Counted from the first letter of the stretch, positions 27,455-36,015 are shown. The stretch: 42,180 bases of DNA from Flavobacteriaceae bacterium (GCA_030830005.1 JAURNV010000030.1:1-42180), one strand, 5' to 3'. Translations and numbers: made by a program. Notes: generated from the letters alone by a model not told the origin.

Positions 27455-28114
27455 ATGCAACTACGAACTTCTCTTTATGCTGAATTTATTGGAACCTTTG
27501 CCATGGTTTTTTGCGGTACTGCTGCTATGGCCGTAAATGAAACTTCTGGAGGAGTTAGTCATGAAGGCGTTGCCATCACTTGGGGACTAATTGTCATGGC
27601 AATGATTTATGCCTTTGGCGAATATTCAGGGGCGCATTTTAACCCCGCGGTCACTCTGTCGTTTGCACTTGCAAACCGATTTGCATGGAAAAAAGTCCCC
27701 GCCTATATTATTACACAGATAATAGGCGCAATAGTAGCCAGTGTGGCAGTTAAGGCACTACTCCCCCAAAGTGATTATATAGGAGCAACCATACCCACTG
27801 TTACGCATATGAGTGCCTTCTGGATAGAATTATTACTCTCGTTTTTCTTAATGATTACCATTTTACAAATAAGTACAGGAAGTAAAGAGATTGGTCCCGT
27901 TGCTGGATTGGCTGTTGGAGGCGTAATATTATTAGAAGCCATGTTTGCAGGGCCACTAACCAATGCATCTATGAATCCGGCGCGGTCTCTGGGTCCTGCA
28001 CTTATCGGAAATCATTGGGAACCTATGTGGATTTACTTATCCGCTCCCTTTGTTGGTATGGCACTAGCAACACTGATATTCAAATTTTTTGTACCTTCAA
28101 ATAATGGAAATTAA
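27455..28114 (+). CDS. Aquaporin (MIP family)
   Basis: This 219-residue channel has six hydrophobic helices and both half-helix signatures: SGAHFNPAVT in the first half and ASMNPARSLGPAL in the second, where the Arg after NPA belongs to the selectivity filter. Length and the lack of the longer glycerol-facilitator loops favour a water-selective AqpZ-type channel. Its end overlaps the SdpI-family gene by 11 nt. Confidence 0.9.
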   Translation: MQLRTSLYAEFIGTFAMVFCGTAAMAVNETSGGVSHEGVAITWGLIVMAMIYAFGEYSGAHFNPAVTLSFALANRFAWKKVPAYIITQIIGAIVASVAVKALLPQSDYIGATIPTVTHMSAFWIELLLSFFLMITILQISTGSKEIGPVAGLAVGGVILLEAMFAGPLTNASMNPARSLGPALIGNHWEPMWIYLSAPFVGMALATLIFKFFVPSNNGN

Positions 28115-28445
28115 TTCTGCAATAGTGGTTTGCCTACTGTGTGGTCTTATCTATTTAATTCTAGGATGGGCGATGAAAAAATTTCCGCCTAAAAAAATTA
28201 ATGATTATTATGGCTACAGAACTCGTCGCTCTAAAATAAGTCAAAAACATTGGGATTTTGCACAAAAAGAGTCTGTAAAACATATCATTCAAGCGGGGTA
28301 TTACAGCATCCTTTGCAGCTCCCTTTTTATTTTATTTCCTTTTGAAGAATCTCACGTTTGGATAGCAGTTACAATAACCACCTTATTACCCTTAATTTCT
28401 GTTATTCAAACGGAAAAAGCATTAAAAAAGAAGTTCGAAAGTTAA
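28104..28445 (+). CDS. SdpI-family membrane protein
   Basis: This protein of about 113 residues (MEINSAIVV start) has three hydrophobic helices. Between the first two is the SdpI-type motif KINDYYGYRTRRSKISQKHWDFAQK. In Bacillus, SdpI gives immunity to the SdpC toxin, but most family members have no known role. A frame start at 28089 would add five residues. The left arm of the light-operon operator begins at its final base. Confidence 0.8.
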   Translation: MEINSAIVVCLLCGLIYLILGWAMKKFPPKKINDYYGYRTRRSKISQKHWDFAQKESVKHIIQAGYYSILCSSLFILFPFEESHVWIAVTITTLLPLISVIQTEKALKKKFES

Positions 28446-28493
28446 TTTTGTTTAATGTTTTAATTGAAAGATTAAACAAAATAGGTATATTTG
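28445..28493 (+). promoter_or_regulatory. Operator and promoter of the photolyase operon
   Basis: A perfect 12-bp inverted repeat, ATTTTGTTTAAT (28445-28456) and ATTAAACAAAAT (28471-28482), has a 14-nt spacer. It shares its inner 10 bases and its spacing with the dyad at the MerR/B12 regulator gene. A canonical promoter is interleaved with it: TTG at 28464-28466 lies in the dyad spacer, 19 nt follow, and TATATTTG sits at 28486-28493. A protein bound to the dyad would block RNA polymerase, so repression in the dark by the CarH-like protein is the simplest model. Confidence 0.75.
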
Positions 28494-28510
28494 CTTAATA
28501 AGTATGCATT

Positions 28511-28969
28511 ATGTACCAATACGTCGCCAAACAAGAACTTAACACCACTCAAGATTTAGCTTGGGAATTTTTATCTGACCCCAAAAATCTCAAAAGAATT
28601 ACCCCTAGTTATATGGGGTTTGATATTATTAGCGGGGCGGAGCGGAAAATGTATCCCGGACAAATCATTCAATACAAGTTAACCCCTATTTTAAGGATTC
28701 CCTTCAGGTGGGTAACTGAAATTACTCATGTTAAAGAGGGGGATTATTTTGTAGATGAACAACGATTTGGCCCCTATGTTTTTTGGCATCACAAACATTT
28801 TATCAAAAAAACCACCTCTGGAATAATAATGGAAGATATTGTAGACTATAAACTCCCTTTAGGACCGCTTGGATGGCTTGCTCACAAATTGTTTGTGAAA
28901 AATAAGGTAAAACAAATTTTTGTTTACAGAGAGAAAGCATTAAATGAAATTTTTAATCCCACCATATGA
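28511..28969 (+). CDS. SRPBCC-family ligand-binding protein, photolyase-linked
   Basis: This 152-residue protein has the SRPBCC fold of COG4276: an N-terminal strand and helix (LNTTQDLAWEFLSDPKNLKRITP), MYPGQIIQYKLTPILRIPFRWVTEITHV, FGPYVFWHHKHF, and DIVDYKLPLGPLGWLAHKLFVKNKVKQIF. The family is found near photolyase genes in many bacteria, sometimes annotated as a cell-division inhibitor on weak grounds. It likely binds a hydrophobic ligand; none is known. It is the first gene after the operator promoter, and its stop overlaps the SDR start (ATGA). Confidence 0.85.
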   Translation: MYQYVAKQELNTTQDLAWEFLSDPKNLKRITPSYMGFDIISGAERKMYPGQIIQYKLTPILRIPFRWVTEITHVKEGDYFVDEQRFGPYVFWHHKHFIKKTTSGIIMEDIVDYKLPLGPLGWLAHKLFVKNKVKQIFVYREKALNEIFNPTI

Positions 28970-29664
28970 ATAACTATCTACTTATTGGGGGAAGCTACGG
29001 TATAGGAAATAAACTCATCGATGAACTTCCTTCAAATGCAAATATTATTGTGGCCTCTAGGACTAACGAAGGACTTATTGAAAAAAATGTGAAACACATT
29101 CCTTTTAATGTACTGGAAGACTCTTTGACACTTGAACAACTTCCAGAAAAAATCGATGGATTTGTTTATTGTCCAGGCAGCATAAATTTACGTCCATTTA
29201 AGGGTTTAAAAGAAGATGCCTTTCGCGATGATTTTGAAATTAATGTCATGGGAGCGATACGTACTCTTCAGCAAGTTTATCCATTATTGGCTGCAAATGA
29301 GCAAGCAAGTGTTGTTTTATTTAGCACAGTAGCTGTTCAAACAGGGATGCCGTTCCATAGTAGTGTTGCTGCATCCAAAGGAGCTATTGAAGGATTAGGG
29401 CGTGCATTGGCAGCAGAATGGGCACCTAAAGTACGTGTAAATGTGATTGCTCCTTCAATATCAGACACTCCCTTAGCAAATCGATTTTTAAATAACGAAA
29501 GTAAACTAGAAAAAGCAAGCCTCAGACATCCACTAAAGCGCATTGGTACTGCAGAAGACGTAGCTCAATTAGCAGCATTTTTACTTTCAGAAAAAAGCAG
29601 CTGGATGACTGGTCAAGTACTTGGCCTTGATGGTGGTATATCTTCATTAAACACACAAGGATGA
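28966..29664 (+). CDS. Short-chain dehydrogenase/reductase lacking the catalytic Tyr
   Basis: The 232-residue protein is an SDR with the cofactor motif GGSYGIG (8-14), the N93 helix-4 Asn and S120. The YxxxK position reads V134-AAS-K138, so the catalytic Tyr is replaced by Val. The C-terminal GQVLGLDGG is normal. Membership of the family is clear; ordinary dehydrogenase chemistry is doubtful. It may bind NAD(P) without the usual reaction. Both ends overlap neighbours by ATGA, which ties it to the photolyase operon. Confidence 0.88.
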   Translation: MNNYLLIGGSYGIGNKLIDELPSNANIIVASRTNEGLIEKNVKHIPFNVLEDSLTLEQLPEKIDGFVYCPGSINLRPFKGLKEDAFRDDFEINVMGAIRTLQQVYPLLAANEQASVVLFSTVAVQTGMPFHSSVAASKGAIEGLGRALAAEWAPKVRVNVIAPSISDTPLANRFLNNESKLEKASLRHPLKRIGTAEDVAQLAAFLLSEKSSWMTGQVLGLDGGISSLNTQG

Positions 29665-30953
29665 TACTTTATTGGTTTCGTCGTGATTTACGTGAAACTG
29701 ACAACTCAGGTTTCTATCAAGCGTTGTGTGATGAAAAAGGTATTATTCCCGCATTTGTCTTCGACCAAAATATTTTAAACAAATTACCAAAAGATGATGC
29801 ACGCGTTGGATTTATTCATCAACAAATAGAGCGCTTACATCAAAAATTTACGTCGTATGGAAGCGGAATAATTGCTCAAAAAGGTGACCCGCTATCACTT
29901 ATTCCAACGTGGTGCAAAGCCTTTGGTGTTAAAGCTGTTTATACTAATGAAGATTACGAACCCTACGCAAGACAAAGAGACAGGCTTATTAAAGAAAAAT
30001 TAAATTCGCTAGGAATAAAATTTAAAACATTTAAAGACCAAGTTTTATATTCACCAAACGAAGTATTAAAAAAAGACGGCACACCCTACAAAGTTTATAC
30101 GCCCTATTCTCGTGTTTGGATAACAAAAATGGATGAACAAGGTGTTCCAAATTATCCCTCAGAAACACTACTCGACAACTTGCTCAAATTTGCACCTAAC
30201 AATATTCCTTCTCTCGAAGAAATGGGATTTAAAAATGGGCTTCATAATATCCCAGAGGGCATCACCACTATCGCTATGATGAATAACTACGAGGAAACTC
30301 GTAATTTCCCTGCGCTTAACAGCACAAGTCGCTTGGGCATTCACTTACGCTTCGGAACAATTTCAATTCGAAAATTAATTTCAAGAGCAAAAAAAAGTGC
30401 TGAAATAACCTTTTTGAAAGAATTGATATGGCGTGAATTTTTTATGCAAATTTTATGGCATTATCCACACACAACTACGACTAGTTTCAAACCTCAATAC
30501 GACCGAATTTCTTGGCGAAATAACGAAGAGGAATTCAAAAAATGGTGTGAGGGTAGTACCGGGTATCCGCTTGTAGATGCTGGAATGAGAGAACTTAACA
30601 AGACAGGATTTATGCACAACCGAGTACGTATGTTAGTAGGTAGTTTCTTGTGTAAACATTTACTAATTGATTGGCGTTGGGGCGAAGCATATTTTGCTGA
30701 AAAACTTCTCGATTATGAACAGGCAAGTAATGTTGGAAATTGGCAATGGGTAGCAGGTTGTGGCGTAGATGCAGCTCCCTACTTCCGTGTATTCAACCCT
30801 ACCGAGCAAGTAAAAAAGTTTGATAAAAATCACGAGTATATCAAAAAATGGGTGCCAGAATATCAATCACTAAATTACCCCGCTCCAGTAGTAGAGCATA
30901 CTAACGCACGAAAACGATGCTTGGCAACTTATAAAGAGGCACTCACAACATGA
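29661..30953 (+). CDS. Class I deoxyribodipyrimidine (CPD) photolyase
   Basis: This enzyme uses blue light and reduced FAD to split cyclobutane pyrimidine dimers. The 430-residue protein has the N-terminal antenna-binding domain ([13 protein letters not shown]) and the FAD domain ([46 protein letters not shown]). The electron-transfer Trp triad of E. coli photolyase is kept as W285, W338 and W361, and the Asn near FAD N5 as N357 in ASNVGNWQW. The substrate-stacking Trp is W257. Start and stop both overlap neighbours by ATGA. Confidence 0.94.
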   Translation: MILYWFRRDLRETDNSGFYQALCDEKGIIPAFVFDQNILNKLPKDDARVGFIHQQIERLHQKFTSYGSGIIAQKGDPLSLIPTWCKAFGVKAVYTNEDYEPYARQRDRLIKEKLNSLGIKFKTFKDQVLYSPNEVLKKDGTPYKVYTPYSRVWITKMDEQGVPNYPSETLLDNLLKFAPNNIPSLEEMGFKNGLHNIPEGITTIAMMNNYEETRNFPALNSTSRLGIHLRFGTISIRKLISRAKKSAEITFLKELIWREFFMQILWHYPHTTTTSFKPQYDRISWRNNEEEFKKWCEGSTGYPLVDAGMRELNKTGFMHNRVRMLVGSFLCKHLLIDWRWGEAYFAEKLLDYEQASNVGNWQWVAGCGVDAAPYFRVFNPTEQVKKFDKNHEYIKKWVPEYQSLNYPAPVVEHTNARKRCLATYKEALTT

Positions 30954-31096
30954 GAGGCGTAAAGAAAGAATATCTGCCTCAAAAAAAATGCCCTAGCTGT
31001 GAACGCCCTTTTGTTTGGCGTAAAAAATGGCGCAACAACTGGGAAGCTGTAATTTATTGTAGCGAACGATGCAAAAGAAAAAAACAACAGGATTAG
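30950..31096 (+). CDS. DUF2256 small zinc-ribbon-like protein
   Basis: This 48-residue protein is encoded between the first photolyase and the Cry-DASH gene. It has [16 protein letters not shown] and [12 protein letters not shown], giving C14-x2-C17 and C37-x3-C41, a likely zinc site. The pattern is that of DUF2256, a family found almost only beside photolyase/cryptochrome genes. Its ATG overlaps the photolyase stop, and its last 28 nt overlap the Cry-DASH start. Function is unknown; a photolyase accessory role is inferred from context. Confidence 0.9.
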   Translation: MRGVKKEYLPQKKCPSCERPFVWRKKWRNNWEAVIYCSERCKRKKQQD

Positions 31097-32367
31097 TTTG
31101 GTTCAAAAACAACCTTAGAGTGCGAGACAACAAAGCTCTTCATGAAGCAGTAGTTCAGCACGAAAAGGTTGTAGGAATTTACCATTTGCCAAAACATTGG
31201 ATTGAACAAACACCCTGGGGATTTAAAAAAATGGAGCGATTCCGTGCGCAATTTTTGATTGAAACACTTACACAACTTCAAAAAGATTTGGCAGCTATAA
31301 ACATCTCCCTTTGGGTAACCTTAGGGGATTGGAAAAGAACAATTGTAGAACTACAAGATCAGTTAAACGCTAAAGACATCTACTCACAAAAAGAATGGAC
31401 GCAAGAAGAAGTGGAAGAAATAAATGAAATCCCAAAAAGCTTAAAAATTCATGCTTTTTACGATCAATTTTTGTTTCATCCGGATGACATTCCTATGAAG
31501 ACTACAAACATTCCTGAAGTGTTTACTGTGTTTCGAAAAAAATGTGAAAAGCACGCGGTCATAAGAAAACCTGTAGCTGTGCCCAGGGCATTACCCATGA
31601 ATAACGTACTGCAAAATGTTCCTAAAATACCAACCCTGTCTGATTTAGGCTATGAAAAAATAACACACGACTCACGAACTGTTATTCCATTTGTTGGGGG
31701 TGAAAAGGCCGCATGGGCACGTATTGAAGAATATTTTTGGGAAACACAGCAACTTTCTTTTTATAAAAAAACCCGTAACGGACTGTTAGGTAAAAACTAC
31801 AGCTCAAAGCTATCGCTTTGGTTAGGATATGGATCATTATCTGCACGTGAGATTTATGAACAAGTAAAAAGATACGAAGAAAATATCATTAAAAATGACT
31901 CTACTTATTGGCTGATATTTGAGTTGATTTGGCGCGACTATTTTAAATACATCTCTTTAAAACACGGCAACGCTATTTTTAAAATTGGAGGTGTTTTGAA
32001 AAAATCATATTCCTGGGATTCGAGCAAATCACGCATTCAAAAATGGATTGAAGGAAACACTCCAGAACCTTTTGTAAATGCAAATATGAGAGAATTAGCC
32101 ACCACAGGGTTTATGAGTAATCGAGGAAGGCAAAATGTTGCAAGTTTTTTTAGTAAAGAATGGCATTTAGATTGGCGTATTGGCGCAGCTTATTTTGAAG
32201 CAATGCTTGTTGACTATGACGTACACAGCAATTACGGCAACTGGATGTATAACGCAGGAGTCGGAAATGACCCTCGTGACAGAAAATTTAATATTGCATG
32301 GCAGGCAGAACGGTATGACCCGAAAAATGCCTATCAAAAAACATGGTTACAAACAACCTTATTCTAA
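31069..32367 (+). CDS. Cryptochrome DASH
   Basis: The 432-residue protein has the photolyase N-terminal domain ([21 protein letters not shown]) and the FAD domain with [32 protein letters not shown] and [24 protein letters not shown]. The segment [19 protein letters not shown] near the C-terminus is diagnostic of Cry-DASH. These proteins repair cyclobutane dimers in single-stranded or looped DNA and may also signal. The start lies inside the DUF2256 gene, and the stop overlaps the next ATG (TAATG). Confidence 0.93.
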   Translation: MQKKKTTGLVWFKNNLRVRDNKALHEAVVQHEKVVGIYHLPKHWIEQTPWGFKKMERFRAQFLIETLTQLQKDLAAINISLWVTLGDWKRTIVELQDQLNAKDIYSQKEWTQEEVEEINEIPKSLKIHAFYDQFLFHPDDIPMKTTNIPEVFTVFRKKCEKHAVIRKPVAVPRALPMNNVLQNVPKIPTLSDLGYEKITHDSRTVIPFVGGEKAAWARIEEYFWETQQLSFYKKTRNGLLGKNYSSKLSLWLGYGSLSAREIYEQVKRYEENIIKNDSTYWLIFELIWRDYFKYISLKHGNAIFKIGGVLKKSYSWDSSKSRIQKWIEGNTPEPFVNANMRELATTGFMSNRGRQNVASFFSKEWHLDWRIGAAYFEAMLVDYDVHSNYGNWMYNAGVGNDPRDRKFNIAWQAERYDPKNAYQKTWLQTTLF

Positions 32368-33896
32368 TGGAGGCTAGACTCATACTTGGTGATCAATTAA
32401 ACATAAATCATACTTGGTTTACAGAACTTAACAATGATGTTTGTTATGTCATGTTTGAAATGCGTCAAGAAACAGACTATGTAAAGCACCACATTCAAAA
32501 AGTAGTAGCTTTTTTTGCTGCTATGCGAACCTTTGCAAGACAATTAGAGCAAGATGGGCACATAGTGATTTATTACACCATCAACGACCCTAACAACACC
32601 CATAGCCTAGCAAAAAACATAGAAAAGGTGGTACAGCTTTTAGGAGCATCCTCATTTGCGTATCAATTACCAGACGAATATAGGCTAGACAAACAACTCC
32701 ATGATATTTGTAAAAATTTAGGGGTGACTACCAAAGCGCATGACACAGAACATTTTTTGACTTCACGAACCGAGTTGGCAGAATTTTATAAAGGAAAAAA
32801 ATCCTTAATAATGGAGTTTTTTTATCGATATATGCGAAAAAAACACCAATACCTTATGGTAAATAATCAGCCAGAAGGCGGTAGCTGGAACTACGATAAG
32901 TTTAATCGAAATACTTGGAAAGGCGGAAAAATACCCCAACCCTTTAAGCCTAATGCAATTTTAGCAAATGAAATTTATCCACAGGTAAAAGCAGCAAAAA
33001 TAGACACTATTGGTTTGTTTGATGGCGACAACTTTTTGTTTGCAGTTTCAAGAACTGAATCTTTAAAACAACTCAACTACTTTTGTGAGCACCTATTGCA
33101 GGATTTTGGCACCTATCAGGATGCTATGCATCAAGACGAAACCAACCTATTTCATGCGCGTATATCGTTCAGTTTAAACGTTAAACTTCTTAGCCCTGAC
33201 GAGGTTATTGAATGTGCTATTGCAGCTTTCAGAAGAGAAAATACCAAAATTAGTTTATCACAAATAGAGGGGTTTGTGCGTCAAATTTTAGGTTGGCGAG
33301 AATATATCCGTGGGCTTTATTGGAAAGAAATGCCGCAATACAAGAACAAAAATGAATTAAACAACTTCGGAAAACTTCCCGAATTTTATTGGACAGGAAA
33401 AACCAAAATGAACTGCCTAAAAACCAGCATAAAAAACAGTTTGGAAAATGCCTATGCACATCATATTCAACGCTTAATGATTACTGGAAATTTCGCACTG
33501 CTCCTTCAAACACATCCCGATGAAGTAGATGCTTGGTATCTTGGCATTTATGCAGATGCTGTGGAATGGGTACAATTGCCCAACACAAGAGGTATGAGTC
33601 AATTTGCAGATGGTGGAATTTTAGCTACAAAGCCGTATGTGTCTTCGGGATCGTATATAAATAAAATGAGCAATTATTGTGCGCAATGCGCTTACGATAA
33701 AAAGAAAAGAACGGGTGTCGATGCTTGCCCATTTAACAGTCTATATTGGAATTTCTTAGACGACAAAAGAGAAGAATTACGCGGAAACAACCGCATGGGA
33801 ATGATGTACAACTTACTTGGCAAAATAAAGCCAGAAGAATTGGCAAAGATTAAGGAACGTGCCTATCAAATTATAGAAAACCCCGATGACTACTAA
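32367..33896 (+). CDS. Iron-sulfur bacterial cryptochrome/(6-4) photolyase (FeS-BCP)
   Basis: This 509-residue protein belongs to the FeS-BCP (PhrB/CryB) group, which repairs (6-4) photoproducts and binds FAD, a lumazine-type antenna and a [4Fe-4S] cluster. It begins [12 protein letters not shown] and contains EGFVRQILGWREYIRGLYW and MNCLKTSIKNSLENAYAHHIQRLM. The four cluster cysteines are C350, C438, C441 and C454, positions that coincide with those of Agrobacterium PhrB. The ATG sits in a TAATG with the Cry-DASH stop; a longer upstream frame is not needed. ribH, which makes lumazine, lies elsewhere in this window. Confidence 0.94.
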   Translation: MEARLILGDQLNINHTWFTELNNDVCYVMFEMRQETDYVKHHIQKVVAFFAAMRTFARQLEQDGHIVIYYTINDPNNTHSLAKNIEKVVQLLGASSFAYQLPDEYRLDKQLHDICKNLGVTTKAHDTEHFLTSRTELAEFYKGKKSLIMEFFYRYMRKKHQYLMVNNQPEGGSWNYDKFNRNTWKGGKIPQPFKPNAILANEIYPQVKAAKIDTIGLFDGDNFLFAVSRTESLKQLNYFCEHLLQDFGTYQDAMHQDETNLFHARISFSLNVKLLSPDEVIECAIAAFRRENTKISLSQIEGFVRQILGWREYIRGLYWKEMPQYKNKNELNNFGKLPEFYWTGKTKMNCLKTSIKNSLENAYAHHIQRLMITGNFALLLQTHPDEVDAWYLGIYADAVEWVQLPNTRGMSQFADGGILATKPYVSSGSYINKMSNYCAQCAYDKKKRTGVDACPFNSLYWNFLDDKREELRGNNRMGMMYNLLGKIKPEELAKIKERAYQIIENPDDY

Positions 33897-33972
33897 ACCG
33901 AAAACAAGTGTACATTTAGATAATCACGTGCAACCTCTTTTGCTATTGAGGACTGAGCAAGAAAGTAAATAA
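33886..33972 (+). CDS. Possible 28-residue ORF between photolyase and DUF2805 genes
   Basis: An ATG overlapping the end of the FeS-BCP gene opens a 28-codon frame (MTTKPKTSVHLDN, then QPLLLLRTEQESK) that stops 14 nt before the DUF2805 gene. Its overlapping start copies the coupling seen across this operon. It has no motif I recognise and is short enough to be chance. Confidence 0.2.
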   Translation: MTTKPKTSVHLDNHVQPLLLLRTEQESK

Positions 33973-33986
33973 AGCCGTAAGGATAG

Positions 33987-34265
33987 ATGAAAAAAGAACT
34001 TACAGAACAAGATATTGATCGCATCATTGAGATGGGCTGGGAAGACCGTACCCCCTTTGATGCCATTAAACTTCAATTTGGACTCAAAGAACAAGAAGTA
34101 ATTGACATTATGCGAAGCAACATGAAACTAAATAGTTTTAAGTTATGGCGAAAACGTGTTCAGGGTAGAAAAACAAAGCATGCTAAAAAACGTATCGAAG
34201 ACGTGGACCGTTTTAAATGCAGTAGACAAAGAAGTATAAGCAACAATAAAGTATCAAAACGTTAA
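33987..34265 (+). CDS. TIGR03643/DUF2805 family protein, photolyase-linked
   Basis: This 92-residue basic protein begins MKKELTEQDIDRIIEMGWEDRTPFDAIKLQFGLKEQEVIDIMR and continues SFKLWRKRVQGRKTKHAKKR. It matches the TIGR03643/DUF2805 family, which accompanies photolyase and cryptochrome genes. The N-terminal half looks like a helix-turn-helix and the tail is positively charged, so nucleic acid binding is plausible. It closes the operon. No experimental function is known to me. Confidence 0.88.
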   Translation: MKKELTEQDIDRIIEMGWEDRTPFDAIKLQFGLKEQEVIDIMRSNMKLNSFKLWRKRVQGRKTKHAKKRIEDVDRFKCSRQRSISNNKVSKR

Positions 34266-34298
34266 TAGAAATTGAGTAACTTGGGGTGAAAATTAGTA

Positions 34299-34708
34299 AT
34301 GTCCCAAAACAAAACACAACCTTCAAAAGTAGACGTAAAAACCTTTTTGCTTTCAGTAAGACCTGAAGAAAAGCAGCAAGACTGCTTTACTCTTTATTCA
34401 TTGATGAAAAATTCGACTGAAAAAAAAGGAATTCTTTGGGGAGAATCGATTGTGGGATTTGGAAGTTACCGATACAAATACAAAAGTGGAAGAGAAGGGA
34501 ATTGGTTTTTGATTGGATTTTCCCCTCGAAAAACAACTTAACATTATATCTTTCCTGTGATTTGGAACAAATTGATTTCACTTATGAAAAGCTCGGAAAG
34601 CACAAACGTGGAAAAGGGTGCTTGTACATCAAATCTTTAAAGGACATTGAAATAAAGGAATTAGAAGTTCTTATCAAAAAAGCTATAAGCCTTACAAAAG
34701 CAGATTAG
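34299..34708 (+). pseudogene. DUF1801 protein gene with a one-base frameshift
   Basis: The first frame encodes VDVKTFLLSVRPEEKQQDCFTLYSLM and GILWGESIVGFGSYRYKYKSGREGNWFLIGFSPRK, then stops. The rest of the DUF1801 domain (NNLTLYLS, then YEKLGKHKRGKGCLYIKSL) lies in the next frame. Adding one A to the A5 run at 34529-34533 restores SPRKNNLTLYL, so a single-base deletion explains the break. It may be a real pseudogene, a homopolymer sequence error, or a slippage site. DUF1801 is an uncharacterised domain of about 120 residues. Its end overlaps the murA stop. Confidence 0.85.
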
Positions 34709-36015
34709 TCTAACCGCTCAATACTTGCACCAAGAGCACGTAAGCGGGTGTCAATATCTTGATATCCACGGTCTATTTGTTCAATGTTGTAAATGGTGCT
34801 TGTCCCCTTGGCAGAGAGTGCTGCGATCAGCAATGAAATTCCCGCGCGAATATCTGGAGAGGTCATTATTGTGGCTTTCAACGCTGATTGAAAATCGTGA
34901 CCAATAACATTAGCTCTGTGTGGGTCACACAAAATAATTTTGGCACCCATATCAATAAGTTTGTCTACAAAAAACAATCTACTCTCAAACATTTTTTGAT
35001 GAATTAAAACACTTCCTCTTGCTTGAGTAGCTACTACCAAGACTATGCTCAATAAATCTGGGGTAAAGCCAGGCCATGGTGCATCAGAAATAGACATTAC
35101 AGAGCCATCTATATAGCTTTGAATTTCATAACCATTTGTATGGGCAGGAATATACATATCTGACCCTTTTTGCTCAATAGTAATTCCCATCCTTCTAAAA
35201 ACGTCGGGTATTTGACCCAAATACTCCCAATGGACATCTTTAATAGTTATAGCACTTTGAGTAATAGCTGCCAATCCAATCCAACTACCTATTTCAATCA
35301 TATCAGGTAAAATGCGGTGCTCGGTACCTCCTAACCTTTCTACTCCCTCAATAGTTAATAAATTAGATCCAATTCCAGAAATATTGGCTCCCATGCGAAC
35401 TAGCATGTTGCACAATTGTTGAAGATAGGGTTCGCAGGCAGCATTATAAATGGTGGTGGTGCCTTTAGCAAAAACAGCTGCCATGACAATATTTGCTGTT
35501 CCCGTTACCGAAGCTTCATCCAAAAGCATATAACTACCATATAGCTCTTTTGCTTCCACTCCATAAAAAGAATCTTCTTTATTGTACCTGAATTGAGCGC
35601 CTAGTTTTATAAATCCATGAAAATGTGTATCCAATCTCCGGCGTCCAATTTTATCTCCTCCTGGTTTTGGAATATACCCTTTTCCAAAACGCCCAAGCAA
35701 TGGACCAACAATCATAATAGACCCCCGAAGTTCGCGTCCAGCAACTTTAAAGTCTTCAGATTGAAGATAATCAATATCAATTTCATCTGACTGAAAGGTG
35801 TAGCTATCTTGACTATGTCTTTGGATTTTTACACCAAGTGATTCAAGAATTTTAATAAGCTTATTGACATCAATAATATCAGGGATATTATGAATAGTTA
35901 CAGGTTCAGAAGTAAGTAAAACGGCACATAAAATTTGAAGTGCCTCATTTTTAGCACCTTGTGGTTGAATAGCACCTGAAAGTGGTTTTCCGCCCGTAAT
36001 TTTAAAAGCACTCAT
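34705..36015 (-). CDS. murA: UDP-N-acetylglucosamine 1-carboxyvinyltransferase
   Basis: MurA transfers enolpyruvate to UDP-GlcNAc, the first committed step of peptidoglycan synthesis. The 436-residue protein has GGKPLSGAIQPQGAKNEALQILCA at the N-terminus with the catalytic Lys and Asn, and RELRGSIMIVGPLLGRFGKG. In the active loop PKPGGDKIGRRRLDTH the usual Cys115 is Asp (D121). Fosfomycin attacks that Cys, so enzymes with Asp are naturally insensitive. The start ATG overlaps the DUF4290 stop (TAATG). Confidence 0.95.
   Translation of the reverse strand: MSAFKITGGKPLSGAIQPQGAKNEALQILCAVLLTSEPVTIHNIPDIIDVNKLIKILESLGVKIQRHSQDSYTFQSDEIDIDYLQSEDFKVAGRELRGSIMIVGPLLGRFGKGYIPKPGGDKIGRRRLDTHFHGFIKLGAQFRYNKEDSFYGVEAKELYGSYMLLDEASVTGTANIVMAAVFAKGTTTIYNAACEPYLQQLCNMLVRMGANISGIGSNLLTIEGVERLGGTEHRILPDMIEIGSWIGLAAITQSAITIKDVHWEYLGQIPDVFRRMGITIEQKGSDMYIPAHTNGYEIQSYIDGSVMSISDAPWPGFTPDLLSIVLVVATQARGSVLIHQKMFESRLFFVDKLIDMGAKIILCDPHRANVIGHDFQSALKATIMTSPDIRAGISLLIAALSAKGTSTIYNIEQIDRGYQDIDTRLRALGASIERLD

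Noticed and set aside
29661-30953. F317 in TGFMHNR (Trp in E. coli) as loss of the photolyase electron-transfer triad
   Set aside because: Counting along the E. coli sequence shows that position is Trp338, not part of the triad; all three triad Trp are present.
31093-31281. Open frames on the opposite strand of photolyase, murA and other genes
   Set aside because: They lie wholly inside well-recognised genes and carry no family motifs.
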